Assembly: GCA_903865705.1 (NCBI GenBank)
Contig: CAIPKT010000042.1
Location: forward strand, 1-43,162
Length of the DNA stretch: 43,162 bases
Source: an uncultured Chlorobiaceae bacterium
GTDB lineage: Bacteria > Bacteroidota > Chlorobiia > Chlorobiales > Chlorobiaceae
Direction: 5' to 3'
A program made the translations under genes and the position numbers. Of this stretch, positions 1 through 9,623 are shown piece after piece (position 1 is the stretch's first letter; each line of letters begins with the position of its first letter). A model generated the notes under the pieces. That model had not been told where the DNA came from, made no database searches, and saw only the letters and a program-made list of their open reading frames with translations.

Positions 1-191
1 CAATCATGGTTGAACCGACAGAGACAGAGTCAAAAGAGACGCTTGAAGCGTTTGCCAAGGCACTGCTCAGCATTGCCAATGAAGCCGCAAACAACCCGGA
101 TCTGGTACGCTCAGCCCCGGTAACAACCCCGGTTAAACGACTTGATGACGCTATGGCCTCGAGGCAGTTGAACATCTGCTGCTCATTGTAA
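1..191 (+). CDS. gcvPB: Glycine dehydrogenase (decarboxylating) subunit 2, C-terminal end (partial)
   Basis: This is the last ~62 codons of a gene that begins before the window; the frame is open from base 3 and stops at 189-191. The segment [13 protein letters not shown] followed by a helix and a tail with [13 protein letters not shown] is the characteristic C-terminus of the P-protein beta subunit of the glycine cleavage system. That PLP enzyme decarboxylates glycine and passes the aminomethyl group to GcvH in the cytoplasm. Only the tail is visible, so the catalytic lysine cannot be checked. The product call rests on recognising the conserved tail. No clear terminator follows in the 92 bases before the next gene. 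Confidence 0.75.
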   Translation, partial: IMVEPTETESKETLEAFAKALLSIANEAANNPDLVRSAPVTTPVKRLDDAMASRQLNICCSL

Positions 192-283
192 GCGGCGCGA
201 CTAAAAAAAATTATCGGAAAGTTTACCTGACAAATTTTGAAGTAATAATCCATGCCGTTATACTGTAAAGAAACTCTATTGGG

Positions 284-796
284 ATGCTCTTACATCACAC
301 AAAAGTTCTTGTACTTAACAGCAGCTATGAACCTTTAAGTATTTGTGACGCTCAGAAGGCTGTTCTTTTACTCTTTGGAGGTAAAGCCGTGCAGGTGGCC
401 CACCATCCTGAGCGGGTCATCAGCACAGTGTCACGCAGCTTTCCTCTTCCGAGTATCGTACGGTTGACCTGTTTTGTGAGGGTACCCTACAAGAGCATCA
501 TACTGAACCGGAAAAACATCCTCCTTAGAGACGGTTTCCGGTGCCAGTACTGCGGCAAAACCGATCCGCCCTTAACCATTGATCACATCGTGCCGCGCTC
601 CAGAGGCGGTGAGGATTCATGGGAGAACCTCATTACGGCTTGCCCGCGCTGCAACTCGAAAAAAGGAAGCAAAACCCCCCGCGAAGCCGGGATGCACCCT
701 TTAAAACAGGCGATCAGGCCCAATAACCTGATGTTCATGCAGCTCCTGACAACAACGGTTTCCGATGATTGGAAACCTTATCTTTATATGAGCTGA
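284..796 (+). CDS. HNH endonuclease family protein
   Basis: A 170-residue protein. The N-terminal half ([19 protein letters not shown]) is typical of a widespread bacterial HNH family with an N-terminal beta domain. The HNH core lies around residues 85-127: CQYC, then [21 protein letters not shown], so two CxxC pairs for zinc and the DH catalytic pair are all present. Members are stand-alone nuclease-like proteins of unknown physiological role. I see no restriction methylase, phage or intron next to it, so it is probably a housekeeping HNH protein. ATG 284 is the first in-frame ATG. The end lies 44 bases before the next start, which suggests co-transcription. Confidence 0.8.
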   Translation: MLLHHTKVLVLNSSYEPLSICDAQKAVLLLFGGKAVQVAHHPERVISTVSRSFPLPSIVRLTCFVRVPYKSIILNRKNILLRDGFRCQYCGKTDPPLTIDHIVPRSRGGEDSWENLITACPRCNSKKGSKTPREAGMHPLKQAIRPNNLMFMQLLTTTVSDDWKPYLYMS

Positions 797-840
797 GTGA
801 CGGCGGCTCAAACAATCCAATTTTTGCTGAAGAGTATTTT

Positions 841-1422
841 ATGCCTGACTGTAATTTTGAAGCCATTTTGCCTCCATGGCTTAAAAAGTTTTTCGCCGAA
901 CACCGCGAAGCACTTTTGTCGGACGATGAGCGCATGAAGTTTGCCATCGAACTTGCCCGTCTGAACGTCATTAACGGAACCGGCGGCCCATTCGGTGCGG
1001 CTGTTTTTGAGCGTTCTTCAGGCAATCTGGTTGCTGTCGGGGTCAATCTGGTTGTCCAAAGCAACTGCTCTCATGCCCACGCCGAGATGCTGGCTCTCGC
1101 AATTGCCCAGCATAACCTCTCATCATACTCGCTCAACCAGCCCGGCTTTCCGGGGTATGAGCTGGTCACATCAACAGAACCATGTGCCATGTGTTTCGGT
1201 GCAATCATCTGGTCTGGAGTCAGCCGTCTGGTCTGCGGAGCCTGCACCGCTGATGCGGAACATGCGGGGTTTGATGAAGGAGCAAAACCAGGGAATTGGA
1301 TTGCTGAGCTTGAAAAACGCGGAATTGAAGTGGTTACAGGCACCTGCCGCAGCGAAGCCGGCGCGGTTCTGCAGCTCTACATTGATCGCGGTGGTATGGT
1401 CTACAATGGAAGGGCAAGGTAA
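841..1422 (+). CDS. Nucleoside/guanine deaminase, CDA family
   Basis: A cytoplasmic zinc-dependent deaminase of 193 residues. The zinc ligands are visible: HAEMLA (His, with the catalytic Glu) and EPCAMCFGAIIWSG (two Cys). GGPFGAAVFER upstream forms the substrate pocket seen in guanine deaminase and TadA-like proteins. It is longer than a minimal TadA (~150-160 residues), and the C-terminal segment with GNWIAELEKRGIEV resembles guanine deaminase-like members, so guanine is the likelier substrate; tRNA adenosine deaminase is the alternative. ATG 841 is chosen because GAAGAG sits 7-8 bases upstream and a start further out (TTG 769) would run into the HNH gene. Confidence 0.75.
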   Translation: MPDCNFEAILPPWLKKFFAEHREALLSDDERMKFAIELARLNVINGTGGPFGAAVFERSSGNLVAVGVNLVVQSNCSHAHAEMLALAIAQHNLSSYSLNQPGFPGYELVTSTEPCAMCFGAIIWSGVSRLVCGACTADAEHAGFDEGAKPGNWIAELEKRGIEVVTGTCRSEAGAVLQLYIDRGGMVYNGRAR

Positions 1423-1561
1423 CAGAATTGTGGTATTTCCTTAAAACAATGTAGCATTCTGATTCCTGCAGTAATGGATTGTCGGGATTTTTTTTACTTT
1501 TCAGCAGATAACCCGACGCACGCTACCAATAAACCGTGTGCCCGGAAAGAATAAAATACCT

Positions 1562-3316
1562 ATGAAAATAAGTTCGCGTCGTTTGCTTTTTTGCATTTTT
1601 ATCTTTCTGCTCATCACAGCAGCAACATCGAGCCTGTCGGCCAGCTCAAAGCCGGGCCGCGAAAAGTGGTGCGCCCAGCAGATTTTCAGCCATACCGATT
1701 CGCGCATAGAGGAGAGTCTGAAAAGTATGACCCTGTCGGAAAAAGTTGGTGAAATGCTTATTGCACAAATTGAAGGCCATTACAACAGCAGTGATGACAA
1801 AGAGTACCAACTTCTGAGTCGCCTTGTACAGGAAGGGAAAGTCGGAGGCATCATGTTTCTCAAAGGAGATGCTTTCAGCGCCGCCATGCTCGCGAACCAT
1901 TTTCAGTCGATTGCACCACGCCCTTTGTTGATAAGCGCCGATATGGAACGGGGTGTAGCCATGCGCCTCGACGGAGCTACCGAATTTTCGCCAAACATGG
2001 CCGTTGCCGCTACCGGGGACCCTAAGCTCGCCGCGGACATGGCAAAAGCCATCGCTGAAGAGGCTAAATTGATCGGACTCAATCAGAACTATGCTCCTAC
2101 GGTTGACCTGAATATCAACCCGTTAAACCCCATCATCAATACCCGTTCGTTCGGCGACAGTGTTCCGCTGGCCATTACCATGTCGAACGCCATCATCAAA
2201 GGATTCCAGTCGCACGGGATCATTGCAACAGCGAAACATTTTCCGGGACATGGCGATGTTACCATCGACAGCCATCTTTCGCTCCCTGTTCTACTGGCTG
2301 ATCGCCAGCAACTGGATGCGTACGAACTGAAACCTTTCAAGGCTGCCATAGAGCAAGGCGTCATCAGTATCATGACCGGACATCTGGCGGTACCAAAACT
2401 GACCGGCACCATGGAGCCTGCTTCCATTTCAAAAGCAATTGTCACCGATCTGCTCCGCCGGGAGCTCGGCTTCACCGGGCTGATCATTACCGATGCCCTG
2501 AACATGAAAGCGCTCTATAACGGCCAGAACGTACCGGAAATTTCAGTCAAAGCCGTTCAGGCCGGCAACGACCTCTTGCTCTTTTCACCTGATCCTGAAC
2601 TTGCCCACCGCTCAATTGTCAATGCGGTCGAAGAGGGAGTTATTCCGATAGAACAGATCAATGCCTCGGTACGCAGAATTCTTCAGGTCAAAAAGTGGCT
2701 TGACCTCGATAACCGGAAACTTGTCGATCTTAGCCGGATCAAGGATGAGATAAATCCGGAACCACACCGCATTCTTGCCAGAAATATTGCCTCACGCGCC
2801 GTCACGCTGGTAAGCGACGTCAACCACTACTTCCCGCTAAAAAAAGATCCCTCTTCAAAAAGCATTCTCAATATTATGCTGCAGGATAAAACCAACAGCG
2901 AAACAGGAAAAGAATATATAAAGGACCTCGACCAGTATTACAGCGTAAACCATATCAGAATTGACCCCGATACCGACTCTACGGGATATTTGAACGCTAG
3001 TGATCTGGCAATGAAAGCGCCTGCCGTTATGGTCACCGCATATGTCAAAGCGCTCTCCGGCTCAGGCACCCTGAAACTAACCGAAAAACAGCAGCAATTC
3101 ATCCACTCACTGGCAGGAATGGTGCCGAAGGAGAGGCCACTGATCTTTGTATCGCTCGGCACCCCTTACATCATCAACTACTTTCCGGAAATAACCACTT
3201 ACCTCTGCACCTACTCATCAAACGAGGCAAGTGAAAAATCGGCGATAGATGCTCTGAGAGGAGAACTTAAACCCGAGGGAGTGCTTCCTGTTTCATTGCA
3301 GGGGCAATCACGCTAA
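1562..3316 (+). CDS. nagZ: Exported glycoside hydrolase family 3 beta-N-acetylhexosaminidase (NagZ type)
   Basis: A 584-residue GH3 enzyme. Residues 1-25 form a signal peptide (KISSRR, then a hydrophobic run ending near SLSAS), so the enzyme should act in the periplasm, unlike the cytoplasmic NagZ of E. coli. The diagnostic NagZ loop KHFPGHGDVTIDSH (about residues 225-238) carries the Asp-His general acid/base pair, and the nucleophile Asp is in LIITDALNMKAL (about Asp311). About 230 residues follow the TIM barrel, matching the longer GH3 forms. Its expected role is removing GlcNAc from muropeptides. This fits the AmgK-MurU-NamZ operon 30 kb downstream. ATG 1562 starts exactly at the signal peptide; a GTG at 1538 would add eight polar residues. 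Confidence 0.85.
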   Translation: MKISSRRLLFCIFIFLLITAATSSLSASSKPGREKWCAQQIFSHTDSRIEESLKSMTLSEKVGEMLIAQIEGHYNSSDDKEYQLLSRLVQEGKVGGIMFLKGDAFSAAMLANHFQSIAPRPLLISADMERGVAMRLDGATEFSPNMAVAATGDPKLAADMAKAIAEEAKLIGLNQNYAPTVDLNINPLNPIINTRSFGDSVPLAITMSNAIIKGFQSHGIIATAKHFPGHGDVTIDSHLSLPVLLADRQQLDAYELKPFKAAIEQGVISIMTGHLAVPKLTGTMEPASISKAIVTDLLRRELGFTGLIITDALNMKALYNGQNVPEISVKAVQAGNDLLLFSPDPELAHRSIVNAVEEGVIPIEQINASVRRILQVKKWLDLDNRKLVDLSRIKDEINPEPHRILARNIASRAVTLVSDVNHYFPLKKDPSSKSILNIMLQDKTNSETGKEYIKDLDQYYSVNHIRIDPDTDSTGYLNASDLAMKAPAVMVTAYVKALSGSGTLKLTEKQQQFIHSLAGMVPKERPLIFVSLGTPYIINYFPEITTYLCTYSSNEASEKSAIDALRGELKPEGVLPVSLQGQSR

Positions 3317-3357
3317 AGAAATCAGCATCATAAAAAACGATTACCAGATTTCGACTT

Positions 3358-4767
3358 ATGGGAAAAACCGTTCGGGACGAATCGACCGCAAGCGCTTACT
3401 GGGGAGCAGTCAACACCTTTTGCGCACTCCAGGATGTCCACGTCATTGCCGATGCTCCGGTTGGCTGCTACAACCTGGTGGGTGTGGCCGTCATCGACTA
3501 TACCGATGCCGTGCCTTACCTTGAAAACTTTACCCCCACCAGCCTGACCGAGAAGGAGATCGCCTCTTCAGGCAGCTCGGAGATTGTGAGGGAAACCATC
3601 GAAAAACTCCAGGCACCGGGGCTGCAACTGATTCTGGTATCAAGCGCCGAGAGTGAGATGATTGGCAGCGACCACGAACGGATGCTCACCATGAAATACC
3701 CCGACGTCCGCTTTTTCCCCTCAAATTCCCTTGGTGAAAATGAGTGGCAGGGACGAGACCGCGCCCTCCTCTGGCTTCATAAAACGTTCGGCGACAACCA
3801 ACCGGCTACCGTCAAACCCGCCACGGTTTCCATTATCGGCCCAACTTACGGCTGCTTCAACAGCCCCTCAGATCTGGCTGAACTCAAACGCCTTATTGCA
3901 GGAGTCGGTGGAGAGTTGCTCCATGTCTACCCGTTTGAAAGCTCGCTGCACGATATTGCCGATCTTAAAAACTCTGACGTCGTGGTGCAGATGTACCACG
4001 AATTTGGTCATGCCCTGGCCGAAATACTCGAGCGTCCAGTGCTTCAGGCACCCTTCGGCATTGGCGAAACCGAAAAGTTTATTCGTGACCTTGGCTGCCT
4101 CCTGAAGAGAGAAAAAGAGGCGGAAGTGTTCATGCAGAAAGAGAAACGCACCATACTGAAGCCCATCTGGGATCTCTGGCGCGGGCCACAGGCAGAGTGG
4201 TTCCCTACCATACGGTTCGCCGTCACCGCTTCAAAAACCTACGCGCTCGGGCTTGAAACCTTTCTTGCAGGAGAGATGGGCATGCAGTGCCTCTTCAGCC
4301 ACGATACCGCCGAAGCGGACAACACCCTTATCCGGGAGGAGATTCAGCAAAAACAGCCGCAGTTCCTCTTCGGCAGGATTGTTGATAAAATCTATCTGGC
4401 CGAACTCGACGCAAAAACACGATTTATTCCGGCAGGCTTCCCTGGCCCGATTGTGCGCAGAGCACTTGGAACCCCCTTCATGGGCCACAGCGGAGCGGTC
4501 TATCTATTGCAGGAGATTGTTAACGCTCTCTACGACATGCTCTTCAACTTCCTGCCGCTTAACCGGCGCACAACGGCAATGGAGGAACCATCACAGAAAG
4601 TTGCCTGGAGCAGCGAAGCCAATGCACTCCTGAACGAAATGGTTAAAAAAGCCCCTTTCATCAGCCAGATTTCATACGGGCGAGAGCTTAAACGAAAAGC
4701 GGAGTTGCTCGCACTGAAGCAGGGCAAGGAAAGCGTCACACCTGAACTGCTCGGAATGATCAACTGA
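3358..4767 (+). CDS. bchZ: Chlorophyllide a reductase subunit Z
   Basis: A 469-residue nitrogenase-like protein. With BchY it forms the catalytic half of chlorophyllide oxidoreductase, which reduces the C7=C8 bond of chlorophyllide a on the way to bacteriochlorophyll a, with electrons from BchX. The N-terminus SAYWGAVNTF and DAPVGCYNL matches BchZ closely, and Cys37 sits where BchZ gives its single ligand to the [4Fe-4S] cluster shared with BchY. Also visible are GPTYGCFNSPSDLAE, IRRALGTPFMG-like sequence (IVRRALGTPFMG) and a C-terminal PCP_red domain (about residues 415-468) with WSSEANALL and TPELLGMI. It starts 41 bases after the nagZ-type gene with no strong Shine-Dalgarno. bchX and bchY are not in the window. 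Confidence 0.92.
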   Translation: MGKTVRDESTASAYWGAVNTFCALQDVHVIADAPVGCYNLVGVAVIDYTDAVPYLENFTPTSLTEKEIASSGSSEIVRETIEKLQAPGLQLILVSSAESEMIGSDHERMLTMKYPDVRFFPSNSLGENEWQGRDRALLWLHKTFGDNQPATVKPATVSIIGPTYGCFNSPSDLAELKRLIAGVGGELLHVYPFESSLHDIADLKNSDVVVQMYHEFGHALAEILERPVLQAPFGIGETEKFIRDLGCLLKREKEAEVFMQKEKRTILKPIWDLWRGPQAEWFPTIRFAVTASKTYALGLETFLAGEMGMQCLFSHDTAEADNTLIREEIQQKQPQFLFGRIVDKIYLAELDAKTRFIPAGFPGPIVRRALGTPFMGHSGAVYLLQEIVNALYDMLFNFLPLNRRTTAMEEPSQKVAWSSEANALLNEMVKKAPFISQISYGRELKRKAELLALKQGKESVTPELLGMIN

Positions 4768-4816
4768 TTTGGAATATTTTAATATTATATGTATAGTCTA
4801 AGTCCACATTACGGAA

Positions 4817-4853
4817 CCGGGGAAAACAGTTTTAAACTGAGTAGCCCCCCCGG
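4817..4853 (+). promoter_or_regulatory. Possible structured leader upstream of thrS
   Basis: In the 180-base gap between bchZ and thrS, CCGGGG (4817-4822) can pair with CCCCGG (4848-4853). Between them is a palindrome, CAGTTT-T-AAACTG (827-839 of the same kilobase). No T-tract follows, so it is not a simple terminator. It could be a nested RNA structure or an operator for the translation operon. I recognise no known leader family. Confidence 0.25.
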
Positions 4854-4947
4854 CCCGACAGTACTAACATAAAGCGGCTGCATTGATATTTTCCAGCAAA
4901 GGAGCAATGGCGCACCTTTCGCATGGATTGAAACGACAGAAAAAAGA

Positions 4948-6921
4948 ATGTCTGACAATCAGGAACTACTGGCTTTGATAGCCCTTACCCTTCCCGATGG
5001 GAGTGTTAAAACATTTCCTTCTGGCTCGACCGGCAACGACGTTGCGCTTTCCATCGGACGCAAACTTGCACAGGATGCCCTGGCGATCAAGGTAAACGGC
5101 ATTACGATTGACCTTAACACACCCCTTACCGCTGATGCGGCAATAGAGATTGTTACTTTCAACGCCCCTGCTGGCCCGGATATTTTCTGGCACAGCTCAA
5201 GCCACCTTATGGCCCAGGCAATTGAGGAGCTTTATCCAGGCAGCAAATTCGGCGCTGGCCCTTCTATCGAACAGGGGTTCTACTACGATGTCGCTTCCTC
5301 GCACCGCTTCCGCGAAGAGGATCTCCGAAAGATCGAAGTGAGGATGCTGGAAATCAGCAAACGCGATATCCAGATCCGGCGCGAAGAGATGAGCCGCACA
5401 GCCGCTATAGATTTTTTCAAAACCGTTCGGAACGACCCCTACAAGGTTGAGATTCTTGAAGATACCCTGAAGGATGTCGAGAGCGTGTCGCTTTATCATC
5501 AGGATGGATTTACCGACCTTTGCATCGGGCCGCATATTCCTTCAACCAGCAAAGTGAAGGCTGTTCTTCTGACCAATATCTCTTCCTCTTACTGGCGTGG
5601 AGATTCGGCACGAGAGAATATGCAGCGCATCTACGGCATCACCTTCCCGACCGAAAAGCTACTGAAAGAGTATGTCACCCGACAGGAAGAGGCCAAACGA
5701 CGCGATCACCGCAAACTCGGCACCGAGCTTGAGCTCTTCATGCTCTCGCCCGAAGTTGGAAGCGGTCTGCCGATCTGGCTCCCCAAAGGGGCCATCATCC
5801 GCAACGAACTTGAAGCTTTCCTCAAAGAGGAGCAGCGCAAGCGTGGCTACCTGCCCGTCTATACGCCGCATATTGGCAATATTGAACTTTACAAGCGTTC
5901 AGGCCACTATCCCTATTACAGCGACTCGCAGTTTCCGCCGCTGACCTATCACGATGAAGAGGGCAAACAGGAGCAGTATCTTCTCAAACCGATGAACTGC
6001 CCGCACCACCACCTCATCTACAGCTCAAAGATGCGGAGCTACCGCGATTTGCCTATTCGTCTGACGGAGTTTGGAACAGTCTATCGCCACGAGCAGTCAG
6101 GCGAACTGAACGGCCTTGTGCGAGCGAGAGGCTTCACGCAGGACGATTCGCACATCTACTGCCGCCCCGACCAGCTTGTTGACGAGATCTGCAGTGCCAT
6201 TGAACTGACACAGTTTGTTTTTGGAACGCTGGGCTTTTCAGAGGTACAAACCCGCCTTTCCATGCACGATCCCGAAAACCGCGCAAAGTATGGCGGTACC
6301 GCCGAAGTGTGGGAACAGGCAGAGAAGGATGTCAAAGAAGCGGCCGACCGTATGGGCATCGACTACTTTATCGGAATTGGCGAAGCGAGCTTCTACGGCC
6401 CTAAAATCGACTTTATTGTGCGTGACGCCCTTGGCAGAAAATGGCAGCTCGGCACCGTCCAGGTTGACTATGTGATGCCTGAACGGTTCGACCTCACCTA
6501 TACCGGCAGCGACGGACAGAAGCATCGACCCGTTGTGATTCACCGGGCCCCGTTTGGCTCCATGGAACGCTTTATCGGCGTCCTCATTGAGCACACCGCC
6601 GGGAACTTCCCTCTCTGGCTTGCTCCCGTTCAGGCTGTTGTGCTCCCGATTGCCGAAGATGTTCTCGACTATGCAAAAAGCGTATACCAGGCGCTCCTCG
6701 CAGCAGGAATCCGCGCCGAACTTGACACCAGAAGTGAAAAAATAGGCAAAAAAATCCGCGACGCTGAAGTCAGCAAAATCCCCTGCATGATTGTCATCGG
6801 ACAAAAAGAGCAGGAGAGCGGTGAAGTTTCGCTCCGCCGTCATCGCATCGGTGATGAAGGGCGGTTCAGCGTAAGCGGACTGATCGAAAAACTCAAGACA
6901 GAGATCACCGGAAAATCCTGA
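4948..6921 (+). CDS. thrS: Threonyl-tRNA synthetase
   Basis: A 657-residue class II synthetase that charges tRNA-Thr in the cytoplasm. The domain order is complete: N-terminal TGS domain (about 10-70), the editing domain opening with HSSSHLMAQAI and containing the GPSIEQGFYYD segment, the catalytic core with zinc-ligand motif KPMNCPHHHLIY, motif 2 FGTVYRHEQSGEL, motif 3 with HRAPFGSMERFIG, and a C-terminal anticodon-binding domain ending GEVSLRRHR. It is the first gene of the block thrS-infC-rpmI-rplT-pheS, a common bacterial order. ATG 4948 begins the TGS-length N-terminus; the ribosome-binding site is weak. Confidence 0.97.
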   Translation: MSDNQELLALIALTLPDGSVKTFPSGSTGNDVALSIGRKLAQDALAIKVNGITIDLNTPLTADAAIEIVTFNAPAGPDIFWHSSSHLMAQAIEELYPGSKFGAGPSIEQGFYYDVASSHRFREEDLRKIEVRMLEISKRDIQIRREEMSRTAAIDFFKTVRNDPYKVEILEDTLKDVESVSLYHQDGFTDLCIGPHIPSTSKVKAVLLTNISSSYWRGDSARENMQRIYGITFPTEKLLKEYVTRQEEAKRRDHRKLGTELELFMLSPEVGSGLPIWLPKGAIIRNELEAFLKEEQRKRGYLPVYTPHIGNIELYKRSGHYPYYSDSQFPPLTYHDEEGKQEQYLLKPMNCPHHHLIYSSKMRSYRDLPIRLTEFGTVYRHEQSGELNGLVRARGFTQDDSHIYCRPDQLVDEICSAIELTQFVFGTLGFSEVQTRLSMHDPENRAKYGGTAEVWEQAEKDVKEAADRMGIDYFIGIGEASFYGPKIDFIVRDALGRKWQLGTVQVDYVMPERFDLTYTGSDGQKHRPVVIHRAPFGSMERFIGVLIEHTAGNFPLWLAPVQAVVLPIAEDVLDYAKSVYQALLAAGIRAELDTRSEKIGKKIRDAEVSKIPCMIVIGQKEQESGEVSLRRHRIGDEGRFSVSGLIEKLKTEITGKS

Positions 6922-6944
6922 CTATCTAAACAAAACCTGAACGC

Positions 6945-7577
6945 ATGAAGAAACAAAAGGTTACGACTCAAAAGCCGAAACTCACCTATCGGGTCAATGA
7001 CCAGATCCGTGTTCCGGAAGTTCGCATAATTTTTCCGGACGGAACACAGGAGGTGATGAAGACCATTGACGCAAAGCGGGTAGCCGAAGAGCGGAATCAA
7101 GATTTGATTGAAGTACAGCCGAACGCCGAACCACCGGTATGCAAGTTCGACAACCTCGGCAGGTTACTCTATAAAATGGACAAGAGGGACAAGGATCTCA
7201 AGAAAAAGCAGAAAACGACAACCCTCAAAGAGTTGCGCTTTCATCCGAATACCGACAAGCACGACTTCGACTTCAAGAGCGCTCATCTTGAAGAGTTTCT
7301 GCGCAAAGGCAACCGGGTCAGGGCCACCATTGTTTTTCTTGGTCGATCGATCATCTATAAAGAAAAAGGACTGGAACTTGCAGAACGCTTGACCGAGAGG
7401 CTCAGCGTTGTCAGTACCCGTGACGGCGATCCGAAATTCGAAGGCAAAAAACTTTTCGTTTATTTCGAGCCTGACAAAAAGAAGATTGATGCCTATGACC
7501 GGATTAGAGCAAAAACAAATCAGCCTCTGGCAGCACCACTTGCGCCACTGGCACCTGAGGATCTGATAGAAGAGTAA
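6945..7577 (+). CDS. infC: Translation initiation factor IF-3
   Basis: A 210-residue IF3. The N-terminal domain has [13 protein letters not shown], followed by the basic linker (KKKQKTT) and the C-terminal domain with [14 protein letters not shown] and [14 protein letters not shown]. It binds the 30S subunit and checks start-codon and initiator-tRNA pairing. It is slightly longer than the ~180-residue E. coli protein because of a basic N-terminus and a Pro/Ala-rich tail ([14 protein letters not shown]). Translation begins at ATG rather than the AUU used by E. coli for autoregulation, so that feedback is probably absent. It follows thrS by 23 bases. Confidence 0.96.
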   Translation: MKKQKVTTQKPKLTYRVNDQIRVPEVRIIFPDGTQEVMKTIDAKRVAEERNQDLIEVQPNAEPPVCKFDNLGRLLYKMDKRDKDLKKKQKTTTLKELRFHPNTDKHDFDFKSAHLEEFLRKGNRVRATIVFLGRSIIYKEKGLELAERLTERLSVVSTRDGDPKFEGKKLFVYFEPDKKKIDAYDRIRAKTNQPLAAPLAPLAPEDLIEE

Positions 7578-7625
7578 TCACAAAAAAATTCGAACATTTT
7601 ATCTACCAATAAATAAACGACGATC

Positions 7626-7820
7626 ATGCCTAAAATGAAATCCCACCGTGGAGCATGCAAACGGTTTAAGACTACATCATCCGGAAAAATCAAGCGTGAA
7701 CGCATGAATGGCTCGCACAACCTTGAGAAAAAGAACAGTAAACGCTGCCGCCGTCTCCACCAGACAGCACTGCTTTTGGGATTGAAGGCAAAGCAGATCA
7801 AACGGATGATTCAGGCGTAA
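7626..7820 (+). CDS. rpmI: 50S ribosomal protein L35
   Basis: A 64-residue, strongly basic protein starting MPKMKSHRGACKRFK, with the conserved HNLEKKNSKRCRRL stretch of bL35. It is a late-assembling large-subunit protein. It lies 48 bases after infC and 26 before rplT, the conserved infC-rpmI-rplT order. No obvious L20-binding leader was recognised in the short gap before it. Confidence 0.96.
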   Translation: MPKMKSHRGACKRFKTTSSGKIKRERMNGSHNLEKKNSKRCRRLHQTALLLGLKAKQIKRMIQA

Positions 7821-7846
7821 ATTTTTAACATTAACTCGACACAACG

Positions 7847-8194
7847 ATGCCTAAAGCAAATAACGCCGTTGCCTCAAAAGCACGGAGAAAAAGAGTAATA
7901 AAAAAAGCCAAAGGGTTCTGGGGATCGCGCGGCAATATTCTGACCGTTGTCAAACATGCGGTCGATAAAGCAGAACAGTACGCCTACCGTGACCGTCGCG
8001 TCAAAAAACGCACCTTCCGTTCGCTCTGGATCATGCGTATCAACGCTGCTGCACGCCTGAACGGCACCACCTACTCCCGCCTGGTTAACGCCATGCTGAA
8101 GAAGAGCGTCGAAATCGACCGCAAGGCACTTGCCGAGATTGCCGTCAAGGATCCGGCTGCATTTACCGTGATTGTCAAAAGCGTTTTAGAATAA
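7847..8194 (+). CDS. rplT: 50S ribosomal protein L20
   Basis: A 115-residue bL20. The basic N-terminal extension ([19 protein letters not shown]) threads into 23S rRNA and is needed early in 50S assembly. [20 protein letters not shown] is the family signature and the globular end contains [13 protein letters not shown]. Length is normal. It follows rpmI by 26 bases and precedes pheS by 20. Confidence 0.96.
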   Translation: MPKANNAVASKARRKRVIKKAKGFWGSRGNILTVVKHAVDKAEQYAYRDRRVKKRTFRSLWIMRINAAARLNGTTYSRLVNAMLKKSVEIDRKALAEIAVKDPAAFTVIVKSVLE

Positions 8195-8214
8195 GTTCTT
8201 ACACCCGGTTACAA

Positions 8215-9243
8215 ATGGAAAACACCATTCGCAGTTTACAGCAGGAGATTCTGGAGTTTGAGATTGCCTCAACCGGAGATATCGAAGCCTTCCGTCTCAA
8301 GTACACGGTTCGAAAAGGGCTCATCGCAGCTCTTTTCGGCCAACTCAAGTCGGTTGACCCTGCTGACAAGCCGCGAATGGGCCAGTTGCTCAACCAGCTC
8401 AAGCAGACGGCTGATGCAAAGCTCACCGAAGCGGAGGAGCGGCTTGCATCAACCGAAAGCAGCGACGGCAAAAGAGGTATCGACCTAACCCTCCCCGGAC
8501 GACGCTCCTTTACGGGCAGCGAACATCCGGTGCAGAAGGTGCTCGGCGAGATGAAGCAGATTTTTTCAGCCATGGGATTCGGCATCGCAACCGGCCCCGA
8601 ACTGGAGCTCGACCGGTACAACTTCGACATGCTCAACTTTCCGCCCGACCACCCCGCTCGCGACATGCAAGACACCTTTTTTGTCACCAGCGGCAACCCC
8701 GGCTCCGACGTGCTCCTCAGAACCCACACCTCACCGGTGCAGGTCAGGGTCATGCTCGACCAGAAACCGCCCATACGGGTAATCTGCCCGGGAAAAGTGT
8801 ACCGAAACGAAGCCATCAGCTCACGAAGCTACTGCGTCTTCCACCAGCTCGAAGGGCTCTACATCGACAAGGGTGTCTCCTTCGCCGATCTCAAAGCTAC
8901 CATCTACTCCTTCGCCAAGCAAATGTTCGGCACCGACGTCAAACTCAGGTTCCGCCCAAGCTTTTTCCCCTTCACCGAACCATCAGCCGAAGTGGACGTC
9001 ACCTGCTACCTCTGCGGCGGCAAGGGATGTAAAGTCTGCAAAAAGTCAGGCTGGCTCGAAATCATGGGCTGTGGCATGGTTCACCCCAACGTCATGCGCA
9101 ACTGCGGCATAGACCCCGAAGAATGGTCAGGCTACGCCTTTGGTATGGGCGTTGACCGCACAGTGCTGCTGAGGTACAAGATTGACGATATTCGGTTGTT
9201 GTTTGAGAATGATTTGAGGATGTTGAGGCAGTTTGGGGCGTAG
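8215..9243 (+). CDS. pheS: Phenylalanyl-tRNA synthetase alpha subunit
   Basis: A 342-residue class II catalytic subunit that charges tRNA-Phe together with PheT. It has an N-terminal coiled coil (residues ~1-90), then [15 protein letters not shown], motif 2 with [15 protein letters not shown], the phenylalanine pocket [14 protein letters not shown], a zinc-like [12 protein letters not shown] stretch, and motif 3 [16 protein letters not shown] near the C-terminus. It closes the thrS operon; pheT is not next to it. A second, broken copy of residues ~235-322 lies at 10046-10263 beyond an inserted toxin-antitoxin pair, showing that recombination occurred at this 3' end. Confidence 0.96.
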   Translation: MENTIRSLQQEILEFEIASTGDIEAFRLKYTVRKGLIAALFGQLKSVDPADKPRMGQLLNQLKQTADAKLTEAEERLASTESSDGKRGIDLTLPGRRSFTGSEHPVQKVLGEMKQIFSAMGFGIATGPELELDRYNFDMLNFPPDHPARDMQDTFFVTSGNPGSDVLLRTHTSPVQVRVMLDQKPPIRVICPGKVYRNEAISSRSYCVFHQLEGLYIDKGVSFADLKATIYSFAKQMFGTDVKLRFRPSFFPFTEPSAEVDVTCYLCGGKGCKVCKKSGWLEIMGCGMVHPNVMRNCGIDPEEWSGYAFGMGVDRTVLLRYKIDDIRLLFENDLRMLRQFGA

Positions 9244-9248
9244 TGGAA

Positions 9249-9623
9249 TTACGGCGTAAGAGATGCTATCATTTGCTTAACGGCATCATGCAGACTGCCA
9301 AGATGCTCTTCGCAGATTCCAAAAATTTCCTCAGCATCAATGTTAAAATATTGATGTGAAAGAATATCCCGTAACCCTTTTACTCCTGACCAGTTGATAT
9401 GAGGATATGAAGCGAAAAGTGTACCCTTCGTTTCCTTGTCAATTGTTTTGAAGTTCTCCCCAATAGCGATGAGCATCATGGCTATCGCATCAAGCATATC
9501 CATTCCCTGATCACTGTCCAAAAAATCATCAGCCGTTTTGATTAGGGCAAACCGGCGGTTAATTTTCTCTATGGAAGTATTAATTTGCACAAGTTTTTCC
9601 AGCAGTAAGGCTTTATCATACAT
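9249..9623 (-). CDS. hepT: HepT-like HEPN ribonuclease toxin
   Basis: A 124-residue all-helical HEPN protein. The active-site motif RX4HXY is intact as Arg85, His90 and Tyr92 in RDILSHQYF. In the MntA/HepT family (DUF86) the toxin is an RNase and the partner nucleotidyltransferase silences it by adenylylating the Tyr of this motif. The start ATG 9623 is preceded by GGGAGG at a good distance, and the frame overlaps the 3' end of the nucleotidyltransferase gene by 8 bases, so the two are translationally coupled. It ends only 5 bases from the convergent pheS stop. The pair lies between pheS and a pheS remnant, so it was probably acquired by insertion. Confidence 0.85.
   Translation of the reverse strand: MYDKALLLEKLVQINTSIEKINRRFALIKTADDFLDSDQGMDMLDAIAMMLIAIGENFKTIDKETKGTLFASYPHINWSGVKGLRDILSHQYFNIDAEEIFGICEEHLGSLHDAVKQMIASLTP

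Noticed and set aside
6238-6843. 201-codon minus-strand frame inside thrS
   Set aside because: Antisense shadow of a conserved synthetase gene with no family features of its own.
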